Numbered from the stretch's first letter, positions 33,255-41,790 are shown. The stretch is 64,000 nucleotides of DNA from CAISIP01 sp965278985 (GCA_965278985.1 OZ257131.1:1116001-1180000), one strand, 5' to 3'. The notes: generated by a model not told the origin, from the sequence alone. Numbers and translations: made by a program.

Positions 33255-33995
33255 TCAGCCGCCGTGCAGGTCCTCTGCGGCCGCCGCCAGCTTCTCGATC
33301 CTGCGCATGCGCTGCCACAGCATGGCCCGGGGCGTGGTGACTCCCATCGCATCCACGCAGCGCGCCAAACGTCGGGGCCGATTGCGCAGTTGCCGCATGG
33401 CGTTGGCGATGGCGGTGCGCACCGAGTGGCCGTAGGCCGCTTCTGCCTTGGCAAGCGCCGCCCGCCACACTGGCAGGGGTGGCTGCAGCATGGCCAGGTC
33501 GATCAGGTCGCGGCTGAACACGCCATCGTCAGCCCACCGGTCGGCATTGGCCAGCAGCTTGCTCGCCGCCATGTCGGTGCGCGTGAGGCTGGGCACGCCG
33601 CAGATGGTGTCGGTGGGGCTGGGCGTGTCGAAGGTGATGCGGCCCTCCAGCACGATCTCCAACTTGATGGGGCGCTCGCCGCCCACGTCCAGGGCCGTGC
33701 GCAGGCCGTACTGGTCTGCGCGCACCTCCCGGACCGGCCGCCAGGGAGGTGTGCCCGTGGCAGCCAACGCCAGCATGCCGTCTGCGCCCGTCAGCAACTG
33801 GCGCAGCCCCCGGTATCCAGCGAGGTCGGACACGAGAAAGTCGATATCCACCGATTCGCGGTATTCGCCATGCAGCAGCACGATGGCCGTGCCGCCGCCG
33901 AACCAGCATGCGTGGCGGCGCAGTACATCGGCATCCAGCGTGCTCAGGATCGCCGCGATGCGCTGGTGGTGCAGGCGTTCAAATACGGCGGCCAT
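33255..33995 (-). CDS. AbiEii/AbiGii-type nucleotidyltransferase toxin
   Basis: The 246-residue protein has the nucleotidyltransferase signature FGGGTAIVLLHGEYRESVDIDFLVSD (GG, then DxD with both metal-binding Asp), followed by TDMAASKLLANADRW and DLIDLAML as in AbiEii/AbiGii toxins. AbiEii proteins transfer nucleotides, in known cases to tRNA acceptor ends, and stop growth. ATG at 33995 overlaps the upstream Xre-type gene by 17 bases; a start at 34013 is also possible. Gene order (antitoxin then toxin, overlapping) fits a toxin-antitoxin or abortive-infection module, although the partner is Xre-type and not the classic AbiEi. Confidence 0.82.
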   Translation of the reverse strand: MAAVFERLHHQRIAAILSTLDADVLRRHACWFGGGTAIVLLHGEYRESVDIDFLVSDLAGYRGLRQLLTGADGMLALAATGTPPWRPVREVRADQYGLRTALDVGGERPIKLEIVLEGRITFDTPSPTDTICGVPSLTRTDMAASKLLANADRWADDGVFSRDLIDLAMLQPPLPVWRAALAKAEAAYGHSVRTAIANAMRQLRNRPRRLARCVDAMGVTTPRAMLWQRMRRIEKLAAAAEDLHGG

Positions 33996-34467
33996 CGCTG
34001 CCGAGCGCCTCACGCAAGGACGCCATCAGCAGGCGCTCCCGCGGCGTCAGCGCGGTCTCGTCGAGGTGGCGGGCATTGCGCTCGTAGATGTCCAGCGCCT
34101 CGCGCGGCGTGAGCGTTTCGCGCGCGTCGATCTGCCATGCCAGGCGTTGCAGCTGCGGATACCCGTCCAGAGGAATGTGCAGCGGGATCCAGCCGCCCTC
34201 CAGCGTGGCGGCGGGTGCGCTTTGCGCCGTGTCGGAAGGCACCACGCCGATTTGCAGATTCAATACCGCAGCGGCCTGCACGTAGGCGCCCATGGTCACC
34301 GAGGGCTCGCCCCGCTCGATGCGGTGCAGTGTGACCCGCGACATGCCGGCGGCTTCTGCTGCTGCCACGGCACTGACCTTCAACGCCTTGCGCCTGGCGC
34401 GCAGCTGCCCACCCAGCATTTCCAGCGGGGTGGTGGCAGGGTGTTGGGCGGCGGCGAGGGCATTCAT
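33979..34467 (-). CDS. Xre-family transcriptional regulator, probable antitoxin
   Basis: The 162-residue protein has an HTH_XRE domain (LRARRKALKVSAVAAAEAAGMSRVTLHRIERGEPSVTMG, residues about 22-62) and a C-terminal domain of 90 residues with WQIDARETLTPREALDIYERN. The start at 34467 follows GAGAAAC and lies close to its promoter. It overlaps the AbiEii-like gene by 17 bases. An antitoxin that represses its own promoter is likely, because a 9-base inverted repeat brackets the promoter. Confidence 0.8.
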   Translation of the reverse strand: MNALAAAQHPATTPLEMLGGQLRARRKALKVSAVAAAEAAGMSRVTLHRIERGEPSVTMGAYVQAAAVLNLQIGVVPSDTAQSAPAATLEGGWIPLHIPLDGYPQLQRLAWQIDARETLTPREALDIYERNARHLDETALTPRERLLMASLREALGSDGRRI

Positions 34468-34469
34468 TT

Positions 34470-34515
34470 GTTTCTCATTCTATGCATTTTTCAGTAAATG
34501 TCTATTATGAGAAAC
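34470..34515 (-). promoter_or_regulatory. Promoter and bracketing operator of the toxin-antitoxin pair
   Basis: On the minus strand a -35 box TAGACA (34499-34504) and a -10 box TAGAAT (34477-34482) are 16 bases apart, each matching 5/6 consensus bases. The promoter is bracketed by an exact 9-base inverted repeat GTTTCTCAT (34470-34478) and ATGAGAAAC (34507-34515), centre to centre 37 bases. The local DNA is AT-rich compared with its surroundings. The Xre-type protein is the likely ligand of both arms. Confidence 0.7.
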
Positions 34516-34539
34516 ATTATGCACCCACGCGCTCGATCA

Positions 34540-35862
34540 TCACTCCACCACTGGCAGCACCATCCCACGGCTCTCCCCGAAGCCGATGCGCACCGCGCCG
34601 GGCTTCTCGCACCAGCCGCGCAGCACCACGGCATCACCATCGAGCAGGAAGGTGCGCTCTTCGCCCGTGGACGGCAGCGGGATCTTCTGTGAACCTCCTT
34701 TGCTGAGCTCGACGATCGCACCAGCCTCTTCGTAGGTCGGCCCCGAGATCGTGCCTGTGCCCAGCAGGTCACCCGGCTGCAGGTTGCAGCCACCCACCGT
34801 GTGCTGCGCCACCATCTGCGCGATGGTCCAGTACTGGTGGCGGAAGCTGGTGGCCGAGAGGCGGTCACCGGGCAGGCCCTTGGCGCGGTGCTGGGTGGAT
34901 TGCAACAGCACCTCCAGCCGCACGTCCAACGCGCCTTGTGCGCGGTTGGCAGCACCGTCGAGGTAGGCGAGGGGTTGCGGTTCGTCGGCGGGCCGCGTGA
35001 AGGGCACGCGGAAGGGTGCCAGCGCCTCCATCGTGACGATCCACGGCGAGACCGAGGTGCAGAAGTTCTTGCCCAGGAAGGGGCCCAGCGGGTTCATCTC
35101 CCAGAACTGGTGGTCGCGTGCGGACCAGTCGTTGAGCAGGCACATGCCGAAGATATGGTCCTCGGCCTGCGCCAGTGGAATCGGGCGGCCCTGGCGGTTG
35201 CCCGGGCCGACGTAGAAGCCCATCTCCAGCTCGTAGTCCAGCCGCGTGCAGGGGCCGTAGACCGGTGCCTTGGCGCCGGGCGGCATCGCCTGGCCCATGG
35301 GGCGGTGGAAGTCCGTGCCGCTCACCACCACGCTGGAGGCACGGCCGTGGTAGGCGATGGGCAGCCACTGGAAGTTGGGCGTGAGCGGGTCGTCGGGGCG
35401 CACCACGCGGCCCACGTTGCGGGCGTGGTGGATGGAGGTGTAGAAGTCCGTGTAGTCGCCGATCTGCGTGGGCAGTGCGAGTTCGGCGTCGGCCTGCGGC
35501 ACCAGGGCCTGCCTGAGCGCATCGGCGCCGGGGCCCGAGGCGCCTTCGTGCAGCAGGCCGAACAATGCATGGCGCAGGGCGCTCCAGGCCTGCGGTCCGA
35601 GCTCCAGGAAATAGTTCAGCGAGCGCTGCGCGCAGGCTTCGGCGGCGCGGGCGGCCTCGCCCTGCAGCACGGTGGCGCGCGACAGCGCGGCGAGGTCGAC
35701 GATGGCGTCGCCGATGGCCACGCCGCCGCGGTGGTTCTCGCTGCTGCCGGCGCGGCGGAAGACGCCGAAGGGCAGGTTCTGGATCGGGAAGTCGGTGCCG
35801 GGCAGGTTGGCCGATGCCAGCCAGCTGCGGGCCGCGGGGTCGTGGGTCGCGTTGAGGGACAT
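34540..35862 (-). CDS. fahA: Fumarylacetoacetase
   Basis: The 440-residue protein carries the family marks of fumarylacetoacetate hydrolase: DFYTSIHHARNVGRVVRPDD, LPIAYHGRASSVVVSGTDFHRPMGQ, LDYELEMGFYVGPGN and DWSARDHQFWEMNPLGPFLGKNF (all shown here only partly). The metal-binding Asp/Glu and the catalytic His are within these. The enzyme splits fumarylacetoacetate to fumarate and acetoacetate in tyrosine/homogentisate catabolism. HmgA and maleylacetoacetate isomerase are absent from the window, and the gene closes an ABC-cyclase-lactonase operon, so a related acylpyruvate-type substrate is possible. The start MSLNATHDPAARSW is normal. Confidence 0.9.
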   Translation of the reverse strand: MSLNATHDPAARSWLASANLPGTDFPIQNLPFGVFRRAGSSENHRGGVAIGDAIVDLAALSRATVLQGEAARAAEACAQRSLNYFLELGPQAWSALRHALFGLLHEGASGPGADALRQALVPQADAELALPTQIGDYTDFYTSIHHARNVGRVVRPDDPLTPNFQWLPIAYHGRASSVVVSGTDFHRPMGQAMPPGAKAPVYGPCTRLDYELEMGFYVGPGNRQGRPIPLAQAEDHIFGMCLLNDWSARDHQFWEMNPLGPFLGKNFCTSVSPWIVTMEALAPFRVPFTRPADEPQPLAYLDGAANRAQGALDVRLEVLLQSTQHRAKGLPGDRLSATSFRHQYWTIAQMVAQHTVGGCNLQPGDLLGTGTISGPTYEEAGAIVELSKGGSQKIPLPSTGEERTFLLDGDAVVLRGWCEKPGAVRIGFGESRGMVLPVVE

Positions 35863-35876
35863 GGTGGCCGCTTCCT

Positions 35877-36686
35877 TCAGGCCGCGCTGGCCATCAGCGC
35901 ATCGTCGAAGATCGCCACGGCGCGCGTCCAGCCTGCCGAGGCACCGCGGATCTTGTGCGGGAAGCAGCTGATGAAGAAGCCGTCGGGCGGCAGCACCTCC
36001 AGGTTGTGCAGCTTCTCGATGTGGCAGTAGCCGATGTCGCGGCCGGCCTTGTGGCCTTCCCAGATCAGGCCCGCATCCTTGGTCTCGCCGTATTTCACGG
36101 CCGTGTGCACGAAGGGCGCGTCCCAGCTCCAGGCGTCGGTGCCGGTGAGGCGCACGCCGCGCTCCAGCAGGTACATCGTGGCCTCGTACCCCATGCCGCA
36201 ACCGGCGGAGACGTAGTCGGTACCGCCGTAACGCTTGCCGGCCGCGGTGTTGACGACCACGATCTCCAGCGGCTTCAGGGTGTGGCCGATGCGCTTCAGT
36301 TCCGCTTCGACGTCGTCGGCGGTCACGACGTAGCCGTCGGCGAAGTGGCGGAAGTCCAGCTTCACGCCGGGCTGGAAGCACCACTCCAGCGGCACGTCGT
36401 GGATCGCGATGGCGGGTTTCTTGTCGCCCAGCGCCTTGTCCATGGTGGAGTGGAAATGGTAGGGCGCGTCCAGGTGCGTGCCGTTGTGTGTGGACAGTTG
36501 CACCAGCTCCACGGCCCAGCCTTCGCCGTCGGGCAGGTCTTCCTTGCGCAGGCCGGGGAAGAAGCTGGCGATCTGCTCGGTGGTGTTCTCGTGCGTGAAG
36601 TACTGGATCTTCGGCGCGAAGGCCGGCGGGTCGCTGATGACGTCGTTTTCCAGGAAGATGGACAAATCTACAAACTTGCGTGGCAT
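35877..36686 (-). CDS. Cyclase family protein (kynurenine formamidase/isatin hydrolase-like)
   Basis: The 269-residue protein has HNGTHLDAPYHF, the metal-binding HxGTHxDxPxH motif of the cyclase superfamily, which includes bacterial kynurenine formamidase KynB and isatin hydrolase. They open cyclic amides or cleave formamides with Mn or Zn. ATG at 36686 gives MPRKFVDLSIFLENDV, a typical start; a preceding frame extension to 36839 is not supported. It lies between the SMP-30 and fumarylacetoacetase genes in one operon. The substrate is not known. Confidence 0.88.
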   Translation of the reverse strand: MPRKFVDLSIFLENDVISDPPAFAPKIQYFTHENTTEQIASFFPGLRKEDLPDGEGWAVELVQLSTHNGTHLDAPYHFHSTMDKALGDKKPAIAIHDVPLEWCFQPGVKLDFRHFADGYVVTADDVEAELKRIGHTLKPLEIVVVNTAAGKRYGGTDYVSAGCGMGYEATMYLLERGVRLTGTDAWSWDAPFVHTAVKYGETKDAGLIWEGHKAGRDIGYCHIEKLHNLEVLPPDGFFISCFPHKIRGASAGWTRAVAIFDDALMASAA

Positions 36687-36715
36687 GGTGGTTCTCCTCG
36701 GTTGAAGGGGGCTGT

Positions 36716-37753
36716 TCACCAGTGGACCATCGGCAAGCCGGCCACTGGCGACGTGAAAAACGGGATACGGGTGCCCAGCAGGCTGCCCAGGTAGACGGTG
36801 CGCAGGTCGGGCCCGCCGAAGGTGATGCTGGCCATCCACGGGGCTATTGGGCCGTGCGCGCGCTGCATGTCCTCGGCCGTGACGGTGCCGGCTTCCATCT
36901 TCGCCAGCAGGTTGCGGCTGGCCTCGGGGTTGCCGTCGTCCAGCAGCAGGCGTTTTTCACCCTGCGGCGTGAGGGCGATCAGCTGGTCCACCATGACCAG
37001 CGTGCACCAGAGGTTGCCGTGGGCGTCGAAGGCGATGCCGTCCGGGTAGCCGCCCAGGTGCGAGGGGCCGAAGACCTCGCGGTCGGTCAGCCGCACGCCG
37101 TCGGCATGCGATTCGTCCAGCCGCATGCGCGTGATGTGCGGGCCGGTGGTCTCGACGATGTAGAGCCACTCTTCGCGCGCATCCAGCCGCACCTCGTTCG
37201 TGAAATGGAAGCCATCGGCCACGACGCGGATGCCGCGTTCGTCCACCACGGCGAGGTAGCCATCGCGCACGCGCCGCGCGGCGGCGGACGTCCAGGGGTT
37301 CACGCGCGTGGAGACCGTGAGCCAGATGCGGTCCCTGGAATCGCGCAGCACGAAGTTCACCTTGCCGATGGGCTCTCCGTCGATGCGGTCGTGCAGCGTG
37401 CGGGTGTGGCCCTCGCGTGTCATCACCTCCAGCAGGTCGGTGCCGAAGTTGGAGATCAGGATGTCGCCATTGCGCGCGAAGGCCAGCCCGTTGGGCAAGG
37501 TGCCCTGCGTGAACTTGGATTCGAAGTCATCGGTCGACGCGGTGGACGCCGTGGCGAAACGGTCGTCGGCACGCTGGCCGATGAAGCGCTGCGTGCCGTC
37601 GTGCCGCAGCAGCGTGACCCCGCCGCGCGCGTCGGCCGCCCAGAGGCTGCCGTCACGCTCGGCGAGGATGCATTCGGGGCGCTGCAGGTCCTGCCCGAGG
37701 TAGCGGACCTGCGCGGGGTCGACCTGGAAACCGTCGAGGGGATTGCTGCCCAT
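36716..37753 (-). CDS. SMP-30/gluconolactonase-family hydrolase
   Basis: The 345-residue protein folds as a six-bladed propeller of the SMP-30/LRE family: PECILAERDGSLWAADARGG, LPNGLAFARNGDILISNFGTD, NEVRLDAREEWLYIVET and PDGIAFDAHGNLWCTLV. Members hydrolyse lactones with a divalent metal. ATG at 37753 follows AGGAG and lies 13 bases beyond the permease gene's stop. Its place between ABC permease and cyclase genes suggests it opens a lactone intermediate of the imported compound. Confidence 0.88.
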   Translation of the reverse strand: MGSNPLDGFQVDPAQVRYLGQDLQRPECILAERDGSLWAADARGGVTLLRHDGTQRFIGQRADDRFATASTASTDDFESKFTQGTLPNGLAFARNGDILISNFGTDLLEVMTREGHTRTLHDRIDGEPIGKVNFVLRDSRDRIWLTVSTRVNPWTSAAARRVRDGYLAVVDERGIRVVADGFHFTNEVRLDAREEWLYIVETTGPHITRMRLDESHADGVRLTDREVFGPSHLGGYPDGIAFDAHGNLWCTLVMVDQLIALTPQGEKRLLLDDGNPEASRNLLAKMEAGTVTAEDMQRAHGPIAPWMASITFGGPDLRTVYLGSLLGTRIPFFTSPVAGLPMVHW

Positions 37754-37766
37754 CCTGTGCTCCTGT

Positions 37767-38528
37767 TCAAGGCCGCTGCCAACGCAGCAGCCGCCGCTCG
37801 GCCAGCGCAAGCAGGGCGTTGCTGGCAAAACCGATCAGCCCCAGCAGCGCGATGCCCGCGAACAATTCGCTCGCGCGGAAGGAGCGCGACGCCAGCAGGA
37901 TCGCCTGCCCCAGCCCGGACTGCGAGGCGATCATCTCGCCCACCACCGAGACAATCAGCGACACCGTCATCGACAGCCGCATGCCGGCCAGGATGTCGGG
38001 CAGCGCGCTGGGCAGGCCCATCTTCCAGACGAAGGCGGTGCGCGCCATCTGCAGCGCAGAGGCCACCTCGCGCAGGCGTGGCTCCACGCTGGCAAAGCCG
38101 TGCACCGTGGCCAGCAGCACCGGCCACATCGCGCCGAAAGCCACCACCGCCAGCACCATGTTGCCCGACAGGCCGAAGATGGAAATCGCCAGCGGCATCA
38201 CGGCCGAGGCCGGCAGCGGGCGGATGAATTCCAGCGTGGGCTGCAGCCAGGACCGCACCGTCGCGGACACGCCGATCAATGCGCCCAGCGCGATGCCCGC
38301 CAACGAGGCCAGCAACCACCCCATGACCATGCGCTGCACGGTGCTCCAGGTGAAGGCAGCGAGTTCACCTCCGGCGCCGAGCCCCTGCAGCAAACTCTGC
38401 ACCGTGGCCTCGGGCGTCGGCAGGAACACCTTGCTGACCCACTGCAGGTGGCTGGCACTCCACCACAGCACGACCAGCAACGCCAGCACGCCGGCCGATT
38501 GCAACGCAGTGCCGATGCGGGTGTTCAT
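37767..38528 (-). CDS. ABC transporter permease, TauC/SsuC type (second of two)
   Basis: This 253-residue permease has about six helices and the EAA-type loop VEPRLREVASALQMARTAF. ATG at 38528 overlaps the end of the preceding permease gene (ATGA), so the two are translationally coupled. Together with the other permease it probably forms a heterodimeric channel, which is unusual for the Tau/Ssu group, where a homodimer of one permease is normal. The substrate is unknown but linked to the lactonase, cyclase and fumarylacetoacetase. Confidence 0.88.
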   Translation of the reverse strand: MNTRIGTALQSAGVLALLVVLWWSASHLQWVSKVFLPTPEATVQSLLQGLGAGGELAAFTWSTVQRMVMGWLLASLAGIALGALIGVSATVRSWLQPTLEFIRPLPASAVMPLAISIFGLSGNMVLAVVAFGAMWPVLLATVHGFASVEPRLREVASALQMARTAFVWKMGLPSALPDILAGMRLSMTVSLIVSVVGEMIASQSGLGQAILLASRSFRASELFAGIALLGLIGFASNALLALAERRLLRWQRP

Positions 38529-39286
38529 GCGACCGCCCCCATGCGCCGTGCGACCCACCGCTGCAGCCGCTCCGCACCCCAGTTGATGCCGAAGCCGATG
38601 ATGGCGATCCAGAAGAGCCAGGCCAGCATCAGCGCCGGGTCCAGGCTCTGCTGCGCGATCATGATCGCGTAGCCCATGCCTTCGGGGTTGGCGGCGATCT
38701 CCACCGTCACCGCCACCACCAGCGCGATGGCCACGCCCAGGCGCAACGCCACGAACAGGCGCGGCAGCATGGCCGGGATCACGATCTTGCGCACGCGGTC
38801 GATGGGCGACAGGCCCAGCGCCAGCGCCACCTCCAGCAGCCGTGGCTCCACCTGCTTCGCCGCCGCCTGCGCCAGCACCAGCATGGGCCAGAAGGTGGCA
38901 AAGGCCACGACGGAGGCCTCCAGCCGCACGCCGAAGCCGAAGATGAGCAGCGCCAGCGGGATCAGCGCCACCGAGGGCACGGGGCGCAGCACTTCCACCG
39001 ACAGGAAGCTGAGCTTCGCCGCGCGCGGCGACAGGCCCAGCACGATGCCCAGCAGCAGGCCCAGCGCCGCGCCGATCAGCAGGCCGAGCGCTGCGGCCCC
39101 CAGCGTGAAGGCCGTGGCCTGCCACAGGCTGCCGTCCAGCGCCGCTTTCCACAAGGCCACCGCTGCAGCGGTGGGCGGCGCGAGTGCATCGCTGGTGCGG
39201 CCCACGGTGCGCGTGTACCACTCCAGCGCGGCCAGCAGCAGCACGGGGATGGTGAGGGCACGCAGCAGGGTGGTGGACGTGCGCAT
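38525..39286 (-). CDS. ABC transporter permease, TauC/SsuC type (first of two)
   Basis: The 253-residue permease has about six helices and a cytoplasmic loop VEPRLLEVALALGLSPIDRVRKIVIPAMLP that contains the EAA-like signature (shown here in part). It starts two bases after the ATPase stop and its own stop overlaps the next permease start. It is clearly homologous in layout to the partner permease but not a recent duplicate. It forms the membrane pore of the importer. Confidence 0.88.
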   Translation of the reverse strand: MRTSTTLLRALTIPVLLLAALEWYTRTVGRTSDALAPPTAAAVALWKAALDGSLWQATAFTLGAAALGLLIGAALGLLLGIVLGLSPRAAKLSFLSVEVLRPVPSVALIPLALLIFGFGVRLEASVVAFATFWPMLVLAQAAAKQVEPRLLEVALALGLSPIDRVRKIVIPAMLPRLFVALRLGVAIALVVAVTVEIAANPEGMGYAIMIAQQSLDPALMLAWLFWIAIIGFGINWGAERLQRWVARRMGAVA

Positions 39287-39288
39287 CG

Positions 39289-40050
39289 TCAATGTCCCAG
39301 GAACTGGTAGAGCTCGCGGCGCAGGCGCAGGAAGTCCGGATGCTCCTTGGTCGCCAGCTGTTCGCGGGGGCGCGGAATCGTCACCTCGATCATCGCGGCC
39401 AGGCTGGGCTGCGCGGGCGTGGGATTGGCCCGCAGCGCGATCACGCGGTCGCCCAGGTACAAGGCTTCTTCCAGGTCGTGCGTGACGAACAGCACCGTGA
39501 GCCCTTGCTGCTGCACCAGCCGCGCCACCTCGTCCTGCAGGCTCTCGCGCGTCATCGCGTCCAGTGCACCGAAGGGCTCGTCCATCATCATCAGCTCGGG
39601 CTCCTGCGCCAGGCAGCGCGCGATCTGCACGCGCTGCTGCATGCCGCCCGACAACTGCGCCGGAAACTTCTGCGCATGCGCGCCGAGGCCTACCGTTTCC
39701 AGCACACGCGTGATGCGCGCTGGACGCTCGCCCGGCGCGATGCCCGCCGCCTCCAGCGCCAGGCTGATATTGCCCTCCACCGTGCGCCATGGCAACAACG
39801 CGCGGTTGTAGTCCTGGAACACGAAGGCCACCTCGCGCGAGGGGCCGGTGATGGGCTTGCCGTGGCGCAACGCGGCGCCGGCGCTGGGCGTGAGAAACCC
39901 CGCGGCCGCGCGCAGCAGCGTGGTCTTGCCGCAGCCCGAGGGGCCGATGATGCAGACGAACTCACCACGGCCGACTTCGAAGCTCGTGGGCGAGAGGATC
40001 TCGCGGCCACCCAGGCGGATGGCCACATTGTCGAAGCGCAGCAGGGTCAC
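39289..40050 (-). CDS. ABC transporter ATP-binding protein, TauB/SsuB type
   Basis: The 253-residue ATPase has Walker A GPSGCGKTT, signature LSGGMQQRVQIARCL, Walker B ELMMMDEPFGALD and VTHDLEEALYL. It begins with GTG at 40050, ten bases after the binding-protein stop. The spacing in this operon is short throughout, supporting a single transcript from the TetR gene onward. It powers the two-permease importer. Confidence 0.9.
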   Translation of the reverse strand: MTLLRFDNVAIRLGGREILSPTSFEVGRGEFVCIIGPSGCGKTTLLRAAAGFLTPSAGAALRHGKPITGPSREVAFVFQDYNRALLPWRTVEGNISLALEAAGIAPGERPARITRVLETVGLGAHAQKFPAQLSGGMQQRVQIARCLAQEPELMMMDEPFGALDAMTRESLQDEVARLVQQQGLTVLFVTHDLEEALYLGDRVIALRANPTPAQPSLAAMIEVTIPRPREQLATKEHPDFLRLRRELYQFLGH

Positions 40051-40060
40051 TGGACAGACT

Positions 40061-41014
40061 TCACTTGACGATGAGTTGGGCGACGTTGACGGGGTTCTTC
40101 AGCATCGCCTGCTCGCGCATCACCTCGACCCAGTAGGCCATCTGCTTCTCGCCCACGACGGGCAGCGGCGGGCTGATCTGGATGGTCGCCAGCACCTCGG
40201 GCGGCAGCTTGATGTATTTGCCGATGTGCTCGCGCACCTTGGCGGCGTTCTTGGGATTGTTGATGAAGGCGGCCGCTTCCACGATGGACTCGCTGAAGGC
40301 CTTGACGGCCGGGGCGTTCTGCTTCGCCCAGTCGCGCCGCGCGGCATACACGATGGTCGGGTTGCCCTCGGGCAGGAAGGTCGTGTAGTAGGCGGCCACG
40401 TAACCCGCGCCGCTTTGCAGGATGCGCGCCATGAAGGGGTCGGCCGTCAGCACGGCGTCCACCGAGCCGCCGCGCAGCAGGTCGCCATGCTGCGGGAAGG
40501 AGGCTTCGACGAAGTTGACCTTGGTATGGTCCACGCCCTGGTTCTTGAGCCAGGCGCGGAAGGCCACATGCAGGTAGGCACCCAGGCCCGGCGCACCGAT
40601 CTTCTTGCCGATGCAGTCCTGCGCGGTCTTGATGCCGCTGCCGGCGCGCGCGACCAGGCCCACGCCGGTGATGCTCTTGGAGGTGGCGCCGCCGCCGCCC
40701 ACCACCACATGGTCCAGCCCGCCCTCGACGGCCTGCAGGAACACCGAGGGCGTGGGGCCGCCCATCTGCAGTGAATCAGACTGGATGGCCGCGGGGATGG
40801 AGGGGTTCAGCGGGATGAACTTGGGCTCCACGTCCAGCTTGCGCTTGGTGAAGTAACCCTCTTCCTTGCCGACGAAGATGGTGGCGAAGTCGGTCACGGC
40901 CGTGAAGCCGAAGACGATCTTGGTGGTGGCCTGCGCGCGGGCGGGCAGGGCCAGCGTGCCTGCGGCGGCGAGCGCGCCGGTGAGCAACGTGCGGCGGTGG
41001 AGCGGGTGGGTCAT
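40061..41014 (-). CDS. ABC transporter substrate-binding protein, NMT1/TauA type
   Basis: The 317-residue protein has a leader with RR near its start (MTHPLHRRTLLTGALAAAGT), a possible Tat signal, cleaved after ARAQA. It continues with a periplasmic binding fold (KIVFGFTAVTDFATIFVGKEEGYF, VGGGGATSKSITG). Its ATG overlaps the stop of the TetR gene (ATGA), an uncommon arrangement in which the regulator is the first gene of the operon it presumably controls. The ligand is unknown; aromatic, lactone-related or sulfonate compounds would fit the neighbours. Confidence 0.88.
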   Translation of the reverse strand: MTHPLHRRTLLTGALAAAGTLALPARAQATTKIVFGFTAVTDFATIFVGKEEGYFTKRKLDVEPKFIPLNPSIPAAIQSDSLQMGGPTPSVFLQAVEGGLDHVVVGGGGATSKSITGVGLVARAGSGIKTAQDCIGKKIGAPGLGAYLHVAFRAWLKNQGVDHTKVNFVEASFPQHGDLLRGGSVDAVLTADPFMARILQSGAGYVAAYYTTFLPEGNPTIVYAARRDWAKQNAPAVKAFSESIVEAAAFINNPKNAAKVREHIGKYIKLPPEVLATIQISPPLPVVGEKQMAYWVEVMREQAMLKNPVNVAQLIVK

Positions 41015-41745
41015 GGGGTGTCTCCTGTGGGTTGTGGTCGTGGTTGTGGATGTGGGTGCTGGGGGGATCCGTCCACCGGCTGCAACAAGGCCGCGACCCC
41101 GGCGGTCATGAAGCGCACCAGCCGCGGCGTCGCTGCCGGATCGAAGGGCGTGTTGAGGCCATGCGACAGGCGGCCGACGCGTGCATCGCTCATGTGGTGC
41201 AGCAGCGCGCCCAGTGCGAACTGGTAGGCCCAGGCCGCCTCGGCGCGCGCGCTGCCGGGGCAGACCTGCTGCAGCGCATCGATGAAGGCATGCGCCAGCG
41301 GATCGAAATAGTCGGAGAGCACGCGGTCGGCGTCCTCGGTGCGGTAGGCCAGTTCGCGGGCCACCAGCAGCGCGTAGTACTCGCCCTCGGCGCTGGCGCG
41401 GATCTGCATCACCGGCTCGACGAAGGCGGTGATGACCTGTGTCAGGCGCGCGCCGTCATCCGGTCCGGCCAGCGTGCGCTGCAGCCGTGCCAGGCGCTCG
41501 TCGATGGTGTGGCGCCAGTGGTCGAAGATGGCGTGGAAGAGGTCCTGCTTGGGGCCGTAGTAATACCCCACCAATGCCAGCGGCACGCCGGCTTCTTCGG
41601 CGATCTGCCGCAACGACACGGCGTGGTAGCCGCGCTGCGCAAACAGCTTTTCCGCCGCCAGCAGGATCGCCTGCTTGCGGTCGGGGCGGGCCGCCTGTGC
41701 GGCGGCGCTGGCGCGGTGGCGGACGGGCCGCCGGGTTGTCTCCAT
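41011..41745 (-). CDS. TetR/AcrR-family transcriptional regulator
   Basis: The 244-residue protein has a TetR helix-turn-helix (KQAILLAAEKLFAQRGYHAVSLRQIAEEAGVPLALVGYYYGPK, residues about 23-66) and a C-terminal TetR_C-like ligand domain. The tail is His/Pro/Gln-rich (HPHPQPRPQP). ATG at 41745 is the first one giving a normal lead before the domain. The gene heads the operon and overlaps the binding-protein gene, so the regulator is probably autoregulated and sets the level of the whole unit. Repeated TTGTACG motifs upstream may be its sites. Confidence 0.9.
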   Translation of the reverse strand: METTRRPVRHRASAAAQAARPDRKQAILLAAEKLFAQRGYHAVSLRQIAEEAGVPLALVGYYYGPKQDLFHAIFDHWRHTIDERLARLQRTLAGPDDGARLTQVITAFVEPVMQIRASAEGEYYALLVARELAYRTEDADRVLSDYFDPLAHAFIDALQQVCPGSARAEAAWAYQFALGALLHHMSDARVGRLSHGLNTPFDPAATPRLVRFMTAGVAALLQPVDGSPQHPHPQPRPQPTGDTP

Positions 41746-41762
41746 GGCCCGTATTGGACGGC

Positions 41763-41790
41763 CGTACAAGTTTTTTGGACACTCGTACAA
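41763..41790 (-). promoter_or_regulatory. TTGTACG direct repeat upstream of tetR, putative operator
   Basis: On the minus strand TTGTACG occurs twice, at 41784-41790 and 41763-41769, spaced 21 bases start to start (two helical turns). The pair lies 18-45 bases before the TetR start. Same-face repeats near a TetR gene suggest autoregulation. No clean sigma-70 box pair was found around them. Confidence 0.45.
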
